Shown piece after piece: positions 1-7,977 of a stretch of 64,000 nucleotides of DNA. Position numbers and translations under genes: made by a program. This DNA comes from Marmoricola sp. Leaf446 (GTDB lineage Bacteria > Actinomycetota > Actinomycetes > Propionibacteriales > Nocardioidaceae): assembly GCF_001424755.1 (NCBI RefSeq), contig NZ_LMRF01000005.1, forward strand, positions 299,443 to 363,442. The letters run 5' to 3'. Under the pieces are notes generated by a model, which searched no databases, was not told the DNA's origin, and saw nothing but the letters and a program-made list of their open reading frames with translations. Position 1 is the stretch's first letter. Each line of letters starts with the position of its first letter.

Positions 1-2
1 GC

Positions 3-1280
3 GGCGAGGTCGACCCCGCCACGATGCTGAGCGGCCGCTCCCCCTCGCTCGACCTCGACAGCCTGTACGGCGCGGGGCCGGCCAGCGAGGGGTCCGTCGG
101 CTTCTTCGCCCCCGACCGCGTGCACCTGCGCACCGGCGACACCCAGCGCGAGGGCGGTCTGAGCGTCAAGGCCGGCCGCGACCTGCCGCGGGTCGGCACC
201 GGCGCGCTCAGCAAGGCGCGCCGGGCCAACATCCCCGACCTGCGCAACGACGAGAACCTCGCCGTCGGGCAGACCCACCTGGCCTTCATCCACTTCCACA
301 ACCGCGTCGTCGACACCCTGCCCACGGGCACCCCCGAGGCCGAGCGGTTCCGTCGGGCCCGCCGGCGCGTGACGCTGCACTACCAGTGGATCGTGCGCCA
401 CGACTACCTGCCGCGCATCTGCGACGCCGCCGTGCTCGACGACGTGTTCACCCGCGGTCGCCGGGTGTTCGAGCCCGACGCGACCGCGATGACGATGCCG
501 ACGATGCCGGTGGAGTTCTCCGTCGCGGCGTTCCGGATGGGCCACAGCATGATCCGCGACGCCTACAACTGGAACTCCGTCTTCTCCGACGGCGGCGGGT
601 CGCTCGACCTGCTGTTCTTCTTCTCCGGCACCGGCGGCGACCTGGGCGGCAACAAGAAGCTGGTCAGCAGCTGGATCGCCGACTGGCGACGCCTCTACGA
701 CTTCCCCGCCGGCGGCCGCCCGGCCCTGTCCGCGCCCGACAGCGGCGTCAACCGCGCGATGCGGATCGACACCCGTCTGACCGACCCCTTGTCGTTCCTC
801 CCGGCCGGCAGCTTCGGCGGCGACGACTCCACCCCGCCGATGCAGCACAACCTCGCCTTCCGCAACTTGGTCCGGGGCTCGCTGGTCCGCCTCGCCACCG
901 GCCAGCAGATGGTGGCGCGCCTGCGCAGCGCCGGCGTCACCGTCGCCCCGCTCACCCGGGCGCAGATCATCAACGGCAAGGGCGGCGCCAAGCTCGACCA
1001 CCTCACCGACGCCGAGCGCGACGTCGTCGCGGCCCGCACGCCGCTGTGGTTCTACGTGCTGCGCGAGGCCGAGCTCAACAATGGAAGGATGACCGGGGTC
1101 GGCGCCCGCATCCTCGCCGAGACCTTCCACCGCGTCATCGAGGGCAGCCGCACCAGCATCGTCCGCGAACCGGACTGGCGTCCCTCGATCAGCAGCACCA
1201 GCAAGGGCGACTTCACGATGACCGACCTGCTGTTCTTCGCCTTCGGCGGCACCAAGGCGGGCCTCGCGCCGGTCGGCTGA
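3..1280 (+). CDS. animal-type haem peroxidase, 5'-truncated by the window edge
   Basis: The C-terminal ~425 residues of a peroxidase of the peroxidase-cyclooxygenase (animal haem peroxidase) superfamily. The reading frame is open to the window edge, so the first in-frame ATG at 24 is internal: the residues around it read like the family's VDP...RSPSLDLDSLYG segment. The proximal haem histidine is probably the His of FRMGHSMI (near residue 180 of the visible part), followed by an extended helical region that includes AELNNGRMTGVGARI. Bacterial members oxidise organic or halide substrates with hydrogen peroxide; the substrate cannot be read here. The downstream gap carries a palindromic repeat that may end transcription. 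The next gene is convergent. Confidence 0.85.
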   Translation, partial: GEVDPATMLSGRSPSLDLDSLYGAGPASEGSVGFFAPDRVHLRTGDTQREGGLSVKAGRDLPRVGTGALSKARRANIPDLRNDENLAVGQTHLAFIHFHNRVVDTLPTGTPEAERFRRARRRVTLHYQWIVRHDYLPRICDAAVLDDVFTRGRRVFEPDATAMTMPTMPVEFSVAAFRMGHSMIRDAYNWNSVFSDGGGSLDLLFFFSGTGGDLGGNKKLVSSWIADWRRLYDFPAGGRPALSAPDSGVNRAMRIDTRLTDPLSFLPAGSFGGDDSTPPMQHNLAFRNLVRGSLVRLATGQQMVARLRSAGVTVAPLTRAQIINGKGGAKLDHLTDAERDVVAARTPLWFYVLREAELNNGRMTGVGARILAETFHRVIEGSRTSIVREPDWRPSISSTSKGDFTMTDLLFFAFGGTKAGLAPVG

Positions 1281-1328
1281 GCGGCAGCGTCCGGCGTACG
1301 ACGGGATGAAACGGGCGCCGAGCGGGGG

Positions 1329-1398
1329 AAACTGCCCGCAGGATCGGACATCCCGGACGTCGACGGGCAGTTTCACCGGCTGGCCGGTGAAAATGCCC
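1329..1398. repeat. dispersed palindromic repeat, copy A
   Basis: The right half is a hairpin: GGGCAGTTTCACCGGC (from 1365), a TG loop, and GCCGGTGAAAATGCCC, giving a 10-bp perfect core plus 5 outer pairs across one mismatch. The left half, AAACTGCCCGC at 1329-1339, is complementary to the start of the hairpin, so two mutually exclusive structures are possible. Related copies lie at 9531-9605 and 10736-10806. This copy sits between two convergent gene ends, which fits a terminator-like or REP-like role. Confidence 0.75.
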
Positions 1399-1404
1399 CC
1401 CGCG

Positions 1405-1632
1405 TCACAGCAGCTTGGCGACGTCCTCGCGCCCACCCCGGTCGTCGATGTGCTGGGCGAGGGTGTGGCGGGTCTCCTCGCTGACGTCGATGCCGGCCTC
1501 GGCGATGGCCTCGTCGAGCTCCTTGCGGATCATCTCGGGGGTGGCGGACTCCTCGTAGGAGTTCACCCGGTCGTAGACGGCCTGGAGGACCTCCACGCGG
1601 GGGTCGTCGGAGGAGGGGACGGACTGCGTCAT
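1405..1632 (-). CDS. hypothetical small acidic protein (75 aa)
   Basis: A 75-residue protein of unknown function, rich in Glu and Asp, predicted to be soluble and mostly helical, with no membrane segment or signal peptide. Its ATG overlaps the stop codon of the upstream F420-type oxidoreductase (ATGA, 1629-1632), so the two are probably translationally coupled in one operon. I do not recognise the family. The overlap and the normal codon use make it a credible gene. Confidence 0.65.
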   Translation of the reverse strand: MTQSVPSSDDPRVEVLQAVYDRVNSYEESATPEMIRKELDEAIAEAGIDVSEETRHTLAQHIDDRGGREDVAKLL

Positions 1633-2615
1633 GACGATGCCTTTCTGAGCTTCTCGAGCAGGGGCTGGGCCACCTCGGCGAGGAAGGCCTCCTGGGTGTC
1701 GCCGCCGATCTGGACGAGGGCGACGTCGGTGAAGCCGTTCTCCCAGAACGGCCTCACCGCCTCCACGATCGCGTCGAGGTCGGGCCCGCAGGGGATCGAC
1801 GCAGCGACGTCCTCGGGGCGGACGTACTGGGTGGCGCCGGCGAACCCGGCGGTGGTGGGCAGGTCGGCGTTGACCGACCAGCCGCCGGCGAACCAGCGGA
1901 ACTGCTCGTGGGCGCGCTCGACCGCCTTCTCCTGGGAGGGGTCCCAGCAGATCGGGATCTGGCCCACCGCCCGGGCCCGCTCGCCCACGCGCGGGGCGCC
2001 GTCGACGGCGTTCCAGGCGGTGACCAGCTCGCCGTCGGGCTCGGTCGCTACCAGGTGGTCGGCCAGCGGCGCGAGCGCCTCGATGGCGCGCTTGCCGCCG
2101 GCGGCGACGCCGATGTCCACGCCGCCGTCAGGCAGGTCCCAGATGCGGGCGGAGTCGACCTGGAAGTACTCCCCGCGGTAGTCGGTGAGCTCGCCGGTGT
2201 GCAGCTCGCGGATGATCTCGATCGCCTCGCGCAGCATCGCCTGGCGGTCCTGCACGGCCGGCCAGCCGGTGCCGACGACGTGCTCGTTGAGGTTCTCGCC
2301 AGTGCCCAGGCCGAGGGTGAAGCGGCCCTCGGCCAGCAGCTGCACGGTCGCGGCCTTCTGCGCCACGACGGCCGGGTGGTAGCGCACGGTCGGGCAGGTC
2401 ACGTAGGTCATCAGCCCCACCCGCGAGGTCGCGTGGGCGACGGCGCCGAGCACCGACCAGGCGTACGGCGCGTGCCCCTGCGCCGAGAGCCACGGCGAGT
2501 AGTGGTCGCTCATCACCTCGAAGTCGAAGCCGGCGTCCTCGGCGCGCACGGCGTGCTCGACGAGGGCGCGGGGCCCAGCCTGCTCGGTCATCAGGGTGTA
2601 GCCGAAGGACGTCAT
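1629..2615 (-). CDS. LLM-class F420-dependent oxidoreductase
   Basis: A 328-residue TIM-barrel flavin/F420 oxidoreductase of the luciferase-like family, closest by eye to the TIGR03557-type group related to F420-dependent glucose-6-phosphate dehydrogenase. The N-terminus (FGYTLMTEQAGP), VMSDHYSPW, and the GLGTGENLNEHV and EAIEIIRELHTGE segments are characteristic. The substrate is not evident. Start: ATG at 2615 with GAGGAG 6 nt upstream; the longer frame upstream overlaps the HAD gene and has no ribosome site. Order HAD, oxidoreductase, small protein, with a 25-nt gap and then a 4-nt overlap, suggests one operon. Confidence 0.88.
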   Translation of the reverse strand: MTSFGYTLMTEQAGPRALVEHAVRAEDAGFDFEVMSDHYSPWLSAQGHAPYAWSVLGAVAHATSRVGLMTYVTCPTVRYHPAVVAQKAATVQLLAEGRFTLGLGTGENLNEHVVGTGWPAVQDRQAMLREAIEIIRELHTGELTDYRGEYFQVDSARIWDLPDGGVDIGVAAGGKRAIEALAPLADHLVATEPDGELVTAWNAVDGAPRVGERARAVGQIPICWDPSQEKAVERAHEQFRWFAGGWSVNADLPTTAGFAGATQYVRPEDVAASIPCGPDLDAIVEAVRPFWENGFTDVALVQIGGDTQEAFLAEVAQPLLEKLRKASS

Positions 2616-2640
2616 CGTGGTCTCCTCATGGGGTTCGGGG

Positions 2641-3321
2641 TCAGGACGTGGCGACCGGGCGCAGGTGCTGCTCCCAGTCGAGGTCGAGCAGGTCGGCGGG
2701 CGTCCCGGCCACGTGCACGGCACCGGCCTCGGTCAGCTCGGCCTCGCCGAAGCCGCCCGAGCGCAGCGCGACGCAGGCCAGCCCGGCGGCGGTGGCCGCC
2801 TGCACGTCGTACGGCGTGTCTCCCACCATCACCGCGCGGGAGACGCCGAGCCGCTCCAGCGTCACCCGGAGCAGGTCGGGCTCGGGCTTGGAGGCCTCGA
2901 CGTCGTCGTTGGTGACCAGCACGGCGACGTCGTCGCGCACACCGAGGGAGTCCAGCGCCTTCTCGGCGAACTGCGGCTCGCCCGAGCTCGCCAGCGCCAC
3001 GTGCCAGCCGTCGGCGGCCAGCGCCCGGACCAGGTCGCGGGCCCCGGGCAGCGGGTCGACCTCGGCCTCGAGCTCGGCGTACTCCTCCTGCCACGCGTCG
3101 CGCAGGTCGTCGCCGAGCCGCTCCTCGACCTCGTCGCCCGCGACCTCGCCGACCAGCTTGTCGCCGCCCATGCCGACGGTGCGGTGGATCCGCCACAGCG
3201 GGAAGTGCAGCTCGTGGCGGTCGAAGGCACGCTGCCAGGCCACCGCGTGGTGGTAGGTCGAGTCGACGAGGGTGCCGTCGACGTCGAACAGGACGGCGGC
3301 GTCTCGCTGCGGGGAAGTGAT
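2641..3321 (-). CDS. HAD-superfamily hydrolase (phosphatase), apparent ATC start
   Basis: A HAD hydrolase of ~226 residues. Motif I is FDVDGTLVDS near residues 12-21, motif II is ASSGEP, the motif III lysine is in SKPEPD, and motif IV is VMVGDTPYD, so all catalytic elements are present. The family removes phosphate from small phosphorylated molecules (phosphoglycolate-phosphatase-like cap). Start: there is no ATG, GTG or TTG between the in-frame TAG and motif I. AGGAG lies 6 nt before an ATC at 3319-3321, which looks like the initiator. CTG at 3289-3291 is the alternative. The GTG at 3241-3243 would delete the nucleophile motif. Confidence 0.8.
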   Translation of the reverse strand: MTSPQRDAAVLFDVDGTLVDSTYHHAVAWQRAFDRHELHFPLWRIHRTVGMGGDKLVGEVAGDEVEERLGDDLRDAWQEEYAELEAEVDPLPGARDLVRALAADGWHVALASSGEPQFAEKALDSLGVRDDVAVLVTNDDVEASKPEPDLLRVTLERLGVSRAVMVGDTPYDVQAATAAGLACVALRSGGFGEAELTEAGAVHVAGTPADLLDLDWEQHLRPVATS

Positions 3322-3420
3322 CGCGGGCTCCTACGGCGGGGGGTCGGGGCCCCGACCGAGTACCCACCCGGGCCCGGCCTGCGCAGGCGGGTTCGACGCG
3401 GCTCGCACGCGCCGCCGCGG

Positions 3421-4869
3421 TCAGTGCAGGTCGGACTCGCCGCTCTCGATCGCGGCGAACTCCTCCTCGGGCGCGGAGGCGACGAGGTGGTGGCGGCTGT
3501 AGAACCAGAAGTACGCCAGGGCCAGCACGAACACCCCGGCGGTGATGCCGGCCGCGCGCTCGTCGACGAAGAACGTCGCGACCACGGCCACCACGCTCAG
3601 CACCAGGGCGACGCCGGTCGTCACGACCCCACCGGGCGTGCGGTAGGGCCGCTCGAGGTCGGGCTCGCGGCGACGCAGCATGATGTGGCTGAGGTTGAGC
3701 AGCACGTAGGAGACCGTGGCGCCGAAGACCGCGATGTTGATGAGCAGCGCGCCCGCGTCGGCGCCCATGTTGGCCTCCAGGACGCCCGCCAGCACGAAGC
3801 CGATGGTGCCCGGCACCAGCAGCGCCACCCACGGGGTCTTGCGCGACGACGTCAGCGACATCACCCGCGGCAGGTAGCCGGCCCGGGAGAGCGCGAACAG
3901 CTGCCGGGAGTAGGCGTAGATGATCGAGAAGAAGCTCGCCACCAGGCCCGCCAGACCGGCCCAGTTGACGAAGTCGGCCAGCAGCGAGCCCTCCCCGCGC
4001 ACCGCGCGGATCGCCTCCGGCAGCGGGTTGTCGCTCGCCCGGATGGTCTCCGAGCCCGCCGATCCGGGGAGGATGAAGAGGATCAGTGCCGCGAACAGCA
4101 GCAGCGTCAGCATCGCCGCGATGATGCCGCGGGGCATGTCGCGGGCCGGGTTGTCGGTCTCCTCGGCAGCCAGCGGGACGCCCTCGACGGCGAGGAAGAA
4201 CCAGATGCCGTAGACCAGCGCCGCCACCACGCCCGCGAAGCCCATCGGCAGGAAGTCGCTGGCCCCGGCCGCGCCGGTCGGGGCGATGTCGAGCATCTTG
4301 GAGGTCGAGAACGACGGCAGCAGCCCGATCAGCGCGGCCACCAGCGCCACGACGGCGACCGCGGTGATGGCGAACATCAGCTTGAGCGCCTCACCGACGC
4401 CGTAGAGGTGGATGCCGATGAAGACCAGGTAGGCGATCGCGAACACCAGCCAGCCGCTGGTCAGCCCGAACAGGCCGAGCGCCTCGACGTAGCCACCGAT
4501 GAAGACCGCGATGGCGGCGGGAGCCACGGCGTACTCGATGAGGACGGCCATGCCGGTCGCGAAGCCGCCGAGCGGACCCATCGCGCGCCGGGCGAAGCCG
4601 TAGCCGGCGCCGGCGACCGGGAGCGCGGAGGACATCTCGGCGAGGCCGAAGACCATGCAGGTGTACATCAGCCCCATCAGCAGCGTGGCGATCAGCAGAC
4701 CGCCCCAGCCGCCCTCGTCGAGGCCGAAGTTCCACCCCGCGAAGTCACCGGAGATGACGTAGCTGACGCCGAGGCCGGCCAGCAGCACCCATCCCGCGGC
4801 GCCGCGCTTGAGCTTGCGGTGCTCGAGGTAGCTGTCGTCGACCCCGCGCTCGTCGTACGTGGACGCCAT
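3421..4869 (-). CDS. eat: ethanolamine permease (APC superfamily)
   Basis: A 482-residue APC-family transporter with about 12 hydrophobic segments. The N-terminal stretch LKRGAAGWVLLAGLGVSYVI and the SGDFAGWNFGL motif are characteristic of the ethanolamine permease group (TIGR00908), which imports ethanolamine as carbon or nitrogen source. The internal APC motif VPLAAEETDNPARDMPRG is intact. No ethanolamine ammonia-lyase genes lie in the window, so the partner pathway is elsewhere or the substrate differs. The HAD gene follows 99 nt downstream on the same strand. Confidence 0.85.
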   Translation of the reverse strand: MASTYDERGVDDSYLEHRKLKRGAAGWVLLAGLGVSYVISGDFAGWNFGLDEGGWGGLLIATLLMGLMYTCMVFGLAEMSSALPVAGAGYGFARRAMGPLGGFATGMAVLIEYAVAPAAIAVFIGGYVEALGLFGLTSGWLVFAIAYLVFIGIHLYGVGEALKLMFAITAVAVVALVAALIGLLPSFSTSKMLDIAPTGAAGASDFLPMGFAGVVAALVYGIWFFLAVEGVPLAAEETDNPARDMPRGIIAAMLTLLLFAALILFILPGSAGSETIRASDNPLPEAIRAVRGEGSLLADFVNWAGLAGLVASFFSIIYAYSRQLFALSRAGYLPRVMSLTSSRKTPWVALLVPGTIGFVLAGVLEANMGADAGALLINIAVFGATVSYVLLNLSHIMLRRREPDLERPYRTPGGVVTTGVALVLSVVAVVATFFVDERAAGITAGVFVLALAYFWFYSRHHLVASAPEEEFAAIESGESDLH

Positions 4870-4968
4870 CGTCGCCTCCTGGGCAGGGATCGGTACCGGG
4901 TCCCGAGCCTGCGCTGAGTCTGGGCCCGGGGGGTGGCCCGGTCAAGGACCCGACGCGGCCGGGTGCGG

Positions 4969-5943
4969 CTAGAAGGTGACGACCGACTTGCCGAGCGTGC
5001 GTCGCTCGGCGAGGTCGGTGAGCGCGCGGCCGAACTCGGTCACGTCGTACGTCGCCCCGATCGGCGGGTCGATGACGCCGGACTCCATCATCGGGAGCAG
5101 CTCGTCCCACTGCCAGCGCATGTAGCCGGGGCGGGCCATCGCGTAGGCGCCCCAGCCGACGCCGCGGACGTCGACGTTGTTGAGCAGCAGCCGGTTGACC
5201 TTGACCTGCGGGATGGTGCCGCCGGTGAAGCCGACCACCAGCAGCCGGCCCTCGGGGGCGAGCGAGCGCAGCGAGTCGGTCATCAGGTCGCCACCGACGA
5301 CGTCCATCACCACGTCGACGCCGCGGCCCTCGGTGAGCTCCTTGACCGACTCGCGGAAGCCGTCGACGAGCACGACCTCGTCGGCCCCGGCGCGACGGGC
5401 GACCTCGGCCTTCTCCTCGGTGGAGACCACGGCGATGGTGCGGGCGGCGTACCCCTTCGCGACCTGGATCGTCGCGGTGCCGACGCCGCCGGCGGCGCCG
5501 TGGACCAGCACGGTCTGGCCCTCGCGCAGGTCGCCGCGCACGGCGAGCGCGAAGTGGGCGGTGAGGTAGTTCATCGGCAGCGCCGCGCCCTGCTCGAAGC
5601 TGAGCGAGTCGGGCAGCGGGAAGACGCTCTCGGCGCCGCAGGCGACCACCTCGGCGGCACCGCCCTGGCCCAGCACGGCCGCGACCCGGTCGCCGGCGGA
5701 CAGGCCCGAGCCCTCGGGGGCCGAGCGCACCACACCGGCGAAGTCGACGCCGAGGGTGAAGGGGAGGTCGGGCTTGAGCTGGTACTCGCCCTTGCTCAGC
5801 AGCAGGTCGGGGAAGGAGATGCCCACGGCGTGGGTCTCGACCAGTACCTGGGGGCCGAAGGGCCCGTCGGCCTGCGGCTCCTCGACCTCCTCCACGGTGA
5901 TGGCGTCGGGTCCGTCGAGGCTGGTGACTCTCACTGCGCGCAT
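4969..5943 (-). CDS. NADPH:quinone oxidoreductase family protein (MDR, zinc-free)
   Basis: A 324-residue medium-chain dehydrogenase/reductase of the quinone-reductase group. The N-terminal GroES-like half contains GVDFAGVV and GDRVAAV. The Rossmann half contains the NADP-binding motif VLVHGAAGGVGTATIQVAK near residues 138-156. The cysteines and histidines of the catalytic and structural zinc sites of alcohol dehydrogenases are absent, as in QorA-like enzymes. Such proteins reduce quinones or enones with NADPH. The gene appears monocistronic, between the permease and the peptidase on the same strand. Confidence 0.88.
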   Translation of the reverse strand: MRAVRVTSLDGPDAITVEEVEEPQADGPFGPQVLVETHAVGISFPDLLLSKGEYQLKPDLPFTLGVDFAGVVRSAPEGSGLSAGDRVAAVLGQGGAAEVVACGAESVFPLPDSLSFEQGAALPMNYLTAHFALAVRGDLREGQTVLVHGAAGGVGTATIQVAKGYAARTIAVVSTEEKAEVARRAGADEVVLVDGFRESVKELTEGRGVDVVMDVVGGDLMTDSLRSLAPEGRLLVVGFTGGTIPQVKVNRLLLNNVDVRGVGWGAYAMARPGYMRWQWDELLPMMESGVIDPPIGATYDVTEFGRALTDLAERRTLGKSVVTF

Positions 5944-5988
5944 GCAGGGGAGGCTAGCGGTGGGCGGGGACGGCCGGTGGCCGGTGGG

Positions 5989-7236
5989 TCAGGCCTTGCG
6001 CAGCTTGGCCAGCTCGAAGTGCATCGGGTCGGTGTAGTTCCAGTCGCCGCCCCAGGCGAAGCCCCAGCGCTTGAAGATGGCCACCACCTGACGGTCCATC
6101 GCCCCGGCGATGCCGCGGTAGTTGTCGGCGGCGTTGAGGTCGATCGCGGTGCCGTAGGTGTGGAAGCTCAGGCCCCGGGAGGGGTCACGGCCGATGAACC
6201 GCGGCACGTAGCAGCCGTCGTAGGTGTAGATCTTGCTCGACAGGCCCTGCGTGACGACCTCCTCGAGCGCACCCTTGAGCTGCGGCAGCATCACCCGGTG
6301 GCCGGTCACGTCGCCGATGATCGGCATCTGCATCGAGCGGATGTTGGCCGAGACCCACCCGGGGTCGGGCGCCACCGAGCCGTCGGGGTTGGCGCGGTAG
6401 GAGAAGGACCCGACCGCCTGGGCGACCGAGCCGCCGGAGAGCACGACCGTCTGCTTGGCGTCGATGTCGAAGTTGGGTCCGAGGATCAGGATGCTCGCCC
6501 CGTCGCCGGCCGCGGCCTGCAGCTTCTTGCGGACCTTCTGGGGCGAGGTGGAGCCCAGGCCGACGAGCGCGGCGTTGCCGAGCTTCATGCCGAGCTCCTC
6601 GCCCCACCGCACGTTGACGACGGCGTCGATGCGACGGGCCACGGTCTCGGGCAGCAGGCCGGCGTAGGCGCCGACGTGGATCCGCTTGGAGTCGGAGTCG
6701 TTGCCGATCTCGAGGTAGCCGTCCTTGCTCTGCAGCTTGCGGCCGATCTTGGGCTCGACGGCGATCTCGCCGCCGGCGACGCGGTTCCAGACCTCCGGGG
6801 TCTGCGCGGTGCCGGCCATCGTGAAGCGGCGGAACGTGGCGGGGTCGACGGCGGCGCACGTCACCTGGGTGTCGTCGACGTAGAAGGACGCGAGCGCGAT
6901 CGGCTCGACCTGCTGGACGCCCTCGATGTCGAGCATCTTCTCCACGGCGCCCTTCTCCAGCGGGCCCTCGCCGTAGACGAGGAAGTCCGAGGAGCGCAGC
7001 GCGCCCGTGAGCTTGCCGGGCGGGTCGACCGCCATGTCGGGCTCGGCGACCGGGGCGGCGTCCTTGCCGCTCCCGCCGCCGTCGCCACCGGCGGCGTCGG
7101 GGGTGGTCGGCGCCGACGCGCGGCGCTGGTCGTCACCGGCCGAGCTGCCGCAGGCCGTGGTGACCGCGCCCAGGCCGAGCATCGCGAGCAGCGGGCGGCG
7201 TCCCACACCGGCCCCGCTCTGGTGCTCCTCGCACAT
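5989..7236 (-). CDS. lipoprotein with M15-type D-Ala-D-Ala carboxypeptidase domain
   Basis: About 415 residues. The N-terminus has a twin arginine (GRRPLLAML), a hydrophobic stretch and a lipobox-like TTAC, so it is probably a lipoprotein, possibly Tat-exported. A disordered Ala/Gly/Asp-rich linker follows, then a central region of unknown fold. The C-terminal ~100 residues form a Peptidase_M15 (VanY-like) domain with metal and catalytic residues in SFHTYGTAIDLN and DPMHFEL. It probably trims peptidoglycan stem peptides at the cell surface. I chose ATG 7236, preceded by GGGGAGGG; a GTG eight codons upstream is the alternative. Confidence 0.8.
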   Translation of the reverse strand: MCEEHQSGAGVGRRPLLAMLGLGAVTTACGSSAGDDQRRASAPTTPDAAGGDGGGSGKDAAPVAEPDMAVDPPGKLTGALRSSDFLVYGEGPLEKGAVEKMLDIEGVQQVEPIALASFYVDDTQVTCAAVDPATFRRFTMAGTAQTPEVWNRVAGGEIAVEPKIGRKLQSKDGYLEIGNDSDSKRIHVGAYAGLLPETVARRIDAVVNVRWGEELGMKLGNAALVGLGSTSPQKVRKKLQAAAGDGASILILGPNFDIDAKQTVVLSGGSVAQAVGSFSYRANPDGSVAPDPGWVSANIRSMQMPIIGDVTGHRVMLPQLKGALEEVVTQGLSSKIYTYDGCYVPRFIGRDPSRGLSFHTYGTAIDLNAADNYRGIAGAMDRQVVAIFKRWGFAWGGDWNYTDPMHFELAKLRKA

Positions 7237-7360
7237 GTGCTCCGACCCTCCCCAGGGCACCCCTCACCGGCAACGGGGGCGTCGTCGGGCGAGCCTAACT
7301 CGCGAGTAGCAAGCCGGTCAGGCGATCTCGCCGCGGGCTGGGACGCCGGCCCCGACGAGG

Positions 7361-7939
7361 TCAGGCCGCGAGGACGCGCTCGGCGATCCAGGCGATGGTG
7401 GCCGCGGTCTCGCGGGGCTCGCCGGCGGGCTGCATCACGTGGCTGAGGACCAGCCGGATCACCATGTCGACCATGACCTGCATCCGCTCGCGGTCGAGCG
7501 GCACGTCGTAGCGGCGTACGTGCTCACCGATCACGGCGCCGGCCGCGTCGAGCAGCGCCTCGGAGTGCGTGGTGAGCAGCGGCAGCAGGTCGGACTCGGC
7601 GCCCTGGCTGCTGCGGACCACCATGTGCAGCAACGGGTCGGTGCGGGCCAGCTCGAGCACGTTGACCGCGGCCGCCTCGATCGCGCGGACCAGGTCGGTG
7701 GGGTTGTCGGAGAACGCGGCGTCCACGCGCGCCAGGAAGGTCTCCAGCTCGCGCAGGATCATCGCCTCGGCGAGCTGCGGCTTGCCGCCGATCTCGTTGT
7801 AGACCGTCTGCCGGCTCACCCCGACGAGCTCGGCCAGCTTGGCCATCGTCAGCGCGCTCCAGCCGTGCTCGGCCGTGAACTGCGCCGCCGCGCCGAGCAG
7901 CCGCTCCCGGTGGGAGACGGGGGCGACGAAGGGGCGCAT
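7361..7939 (-). CDS. TetR-family regulator, probable regulator of the adjacent alkane hydroxylase
   Basis: A 192-residue TetR-type repressor. The helix-turn-helix covers roughly residues 10-55 (ALTMAKLAELVGVSRQTVYNEIGGKPQLAEAM) and the C-terminal ligand domain is helical. It lies 38 nt downstream of the alkB-rubredoxin gene on the same strand, an arrangement known for TetR genes that follow alkB fusions in other Actinobacteria. It probably binds the 25-bp palindrome at 9443-9467 in front of alkB and responds to an alkane-derived molecule. That regulatory link is inference from context. Confidence 0.87.
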   Translation of the reverse strand: MRPFVAPVSHRERLLGAAAQFTAEHGWSALTMAKLAELVGVSRQTVYNEIGGKPQLAEAMILRELETFLARVDAAFSDNPTDLVRAIEAAAVNVLELARTDPLLHMVVRSSQGAESDLLPLLTTHSEALLDAAGAVIGEHVRRYDVPLDRERMQVMVDMVIRLVLSHVMQPAGEPRETAATIAWIAERVLAA

Positions 7940-7977
7940 GCCCCTCAGCCTAGGTGCCCGCTGCGCGAGCCCCGTCC

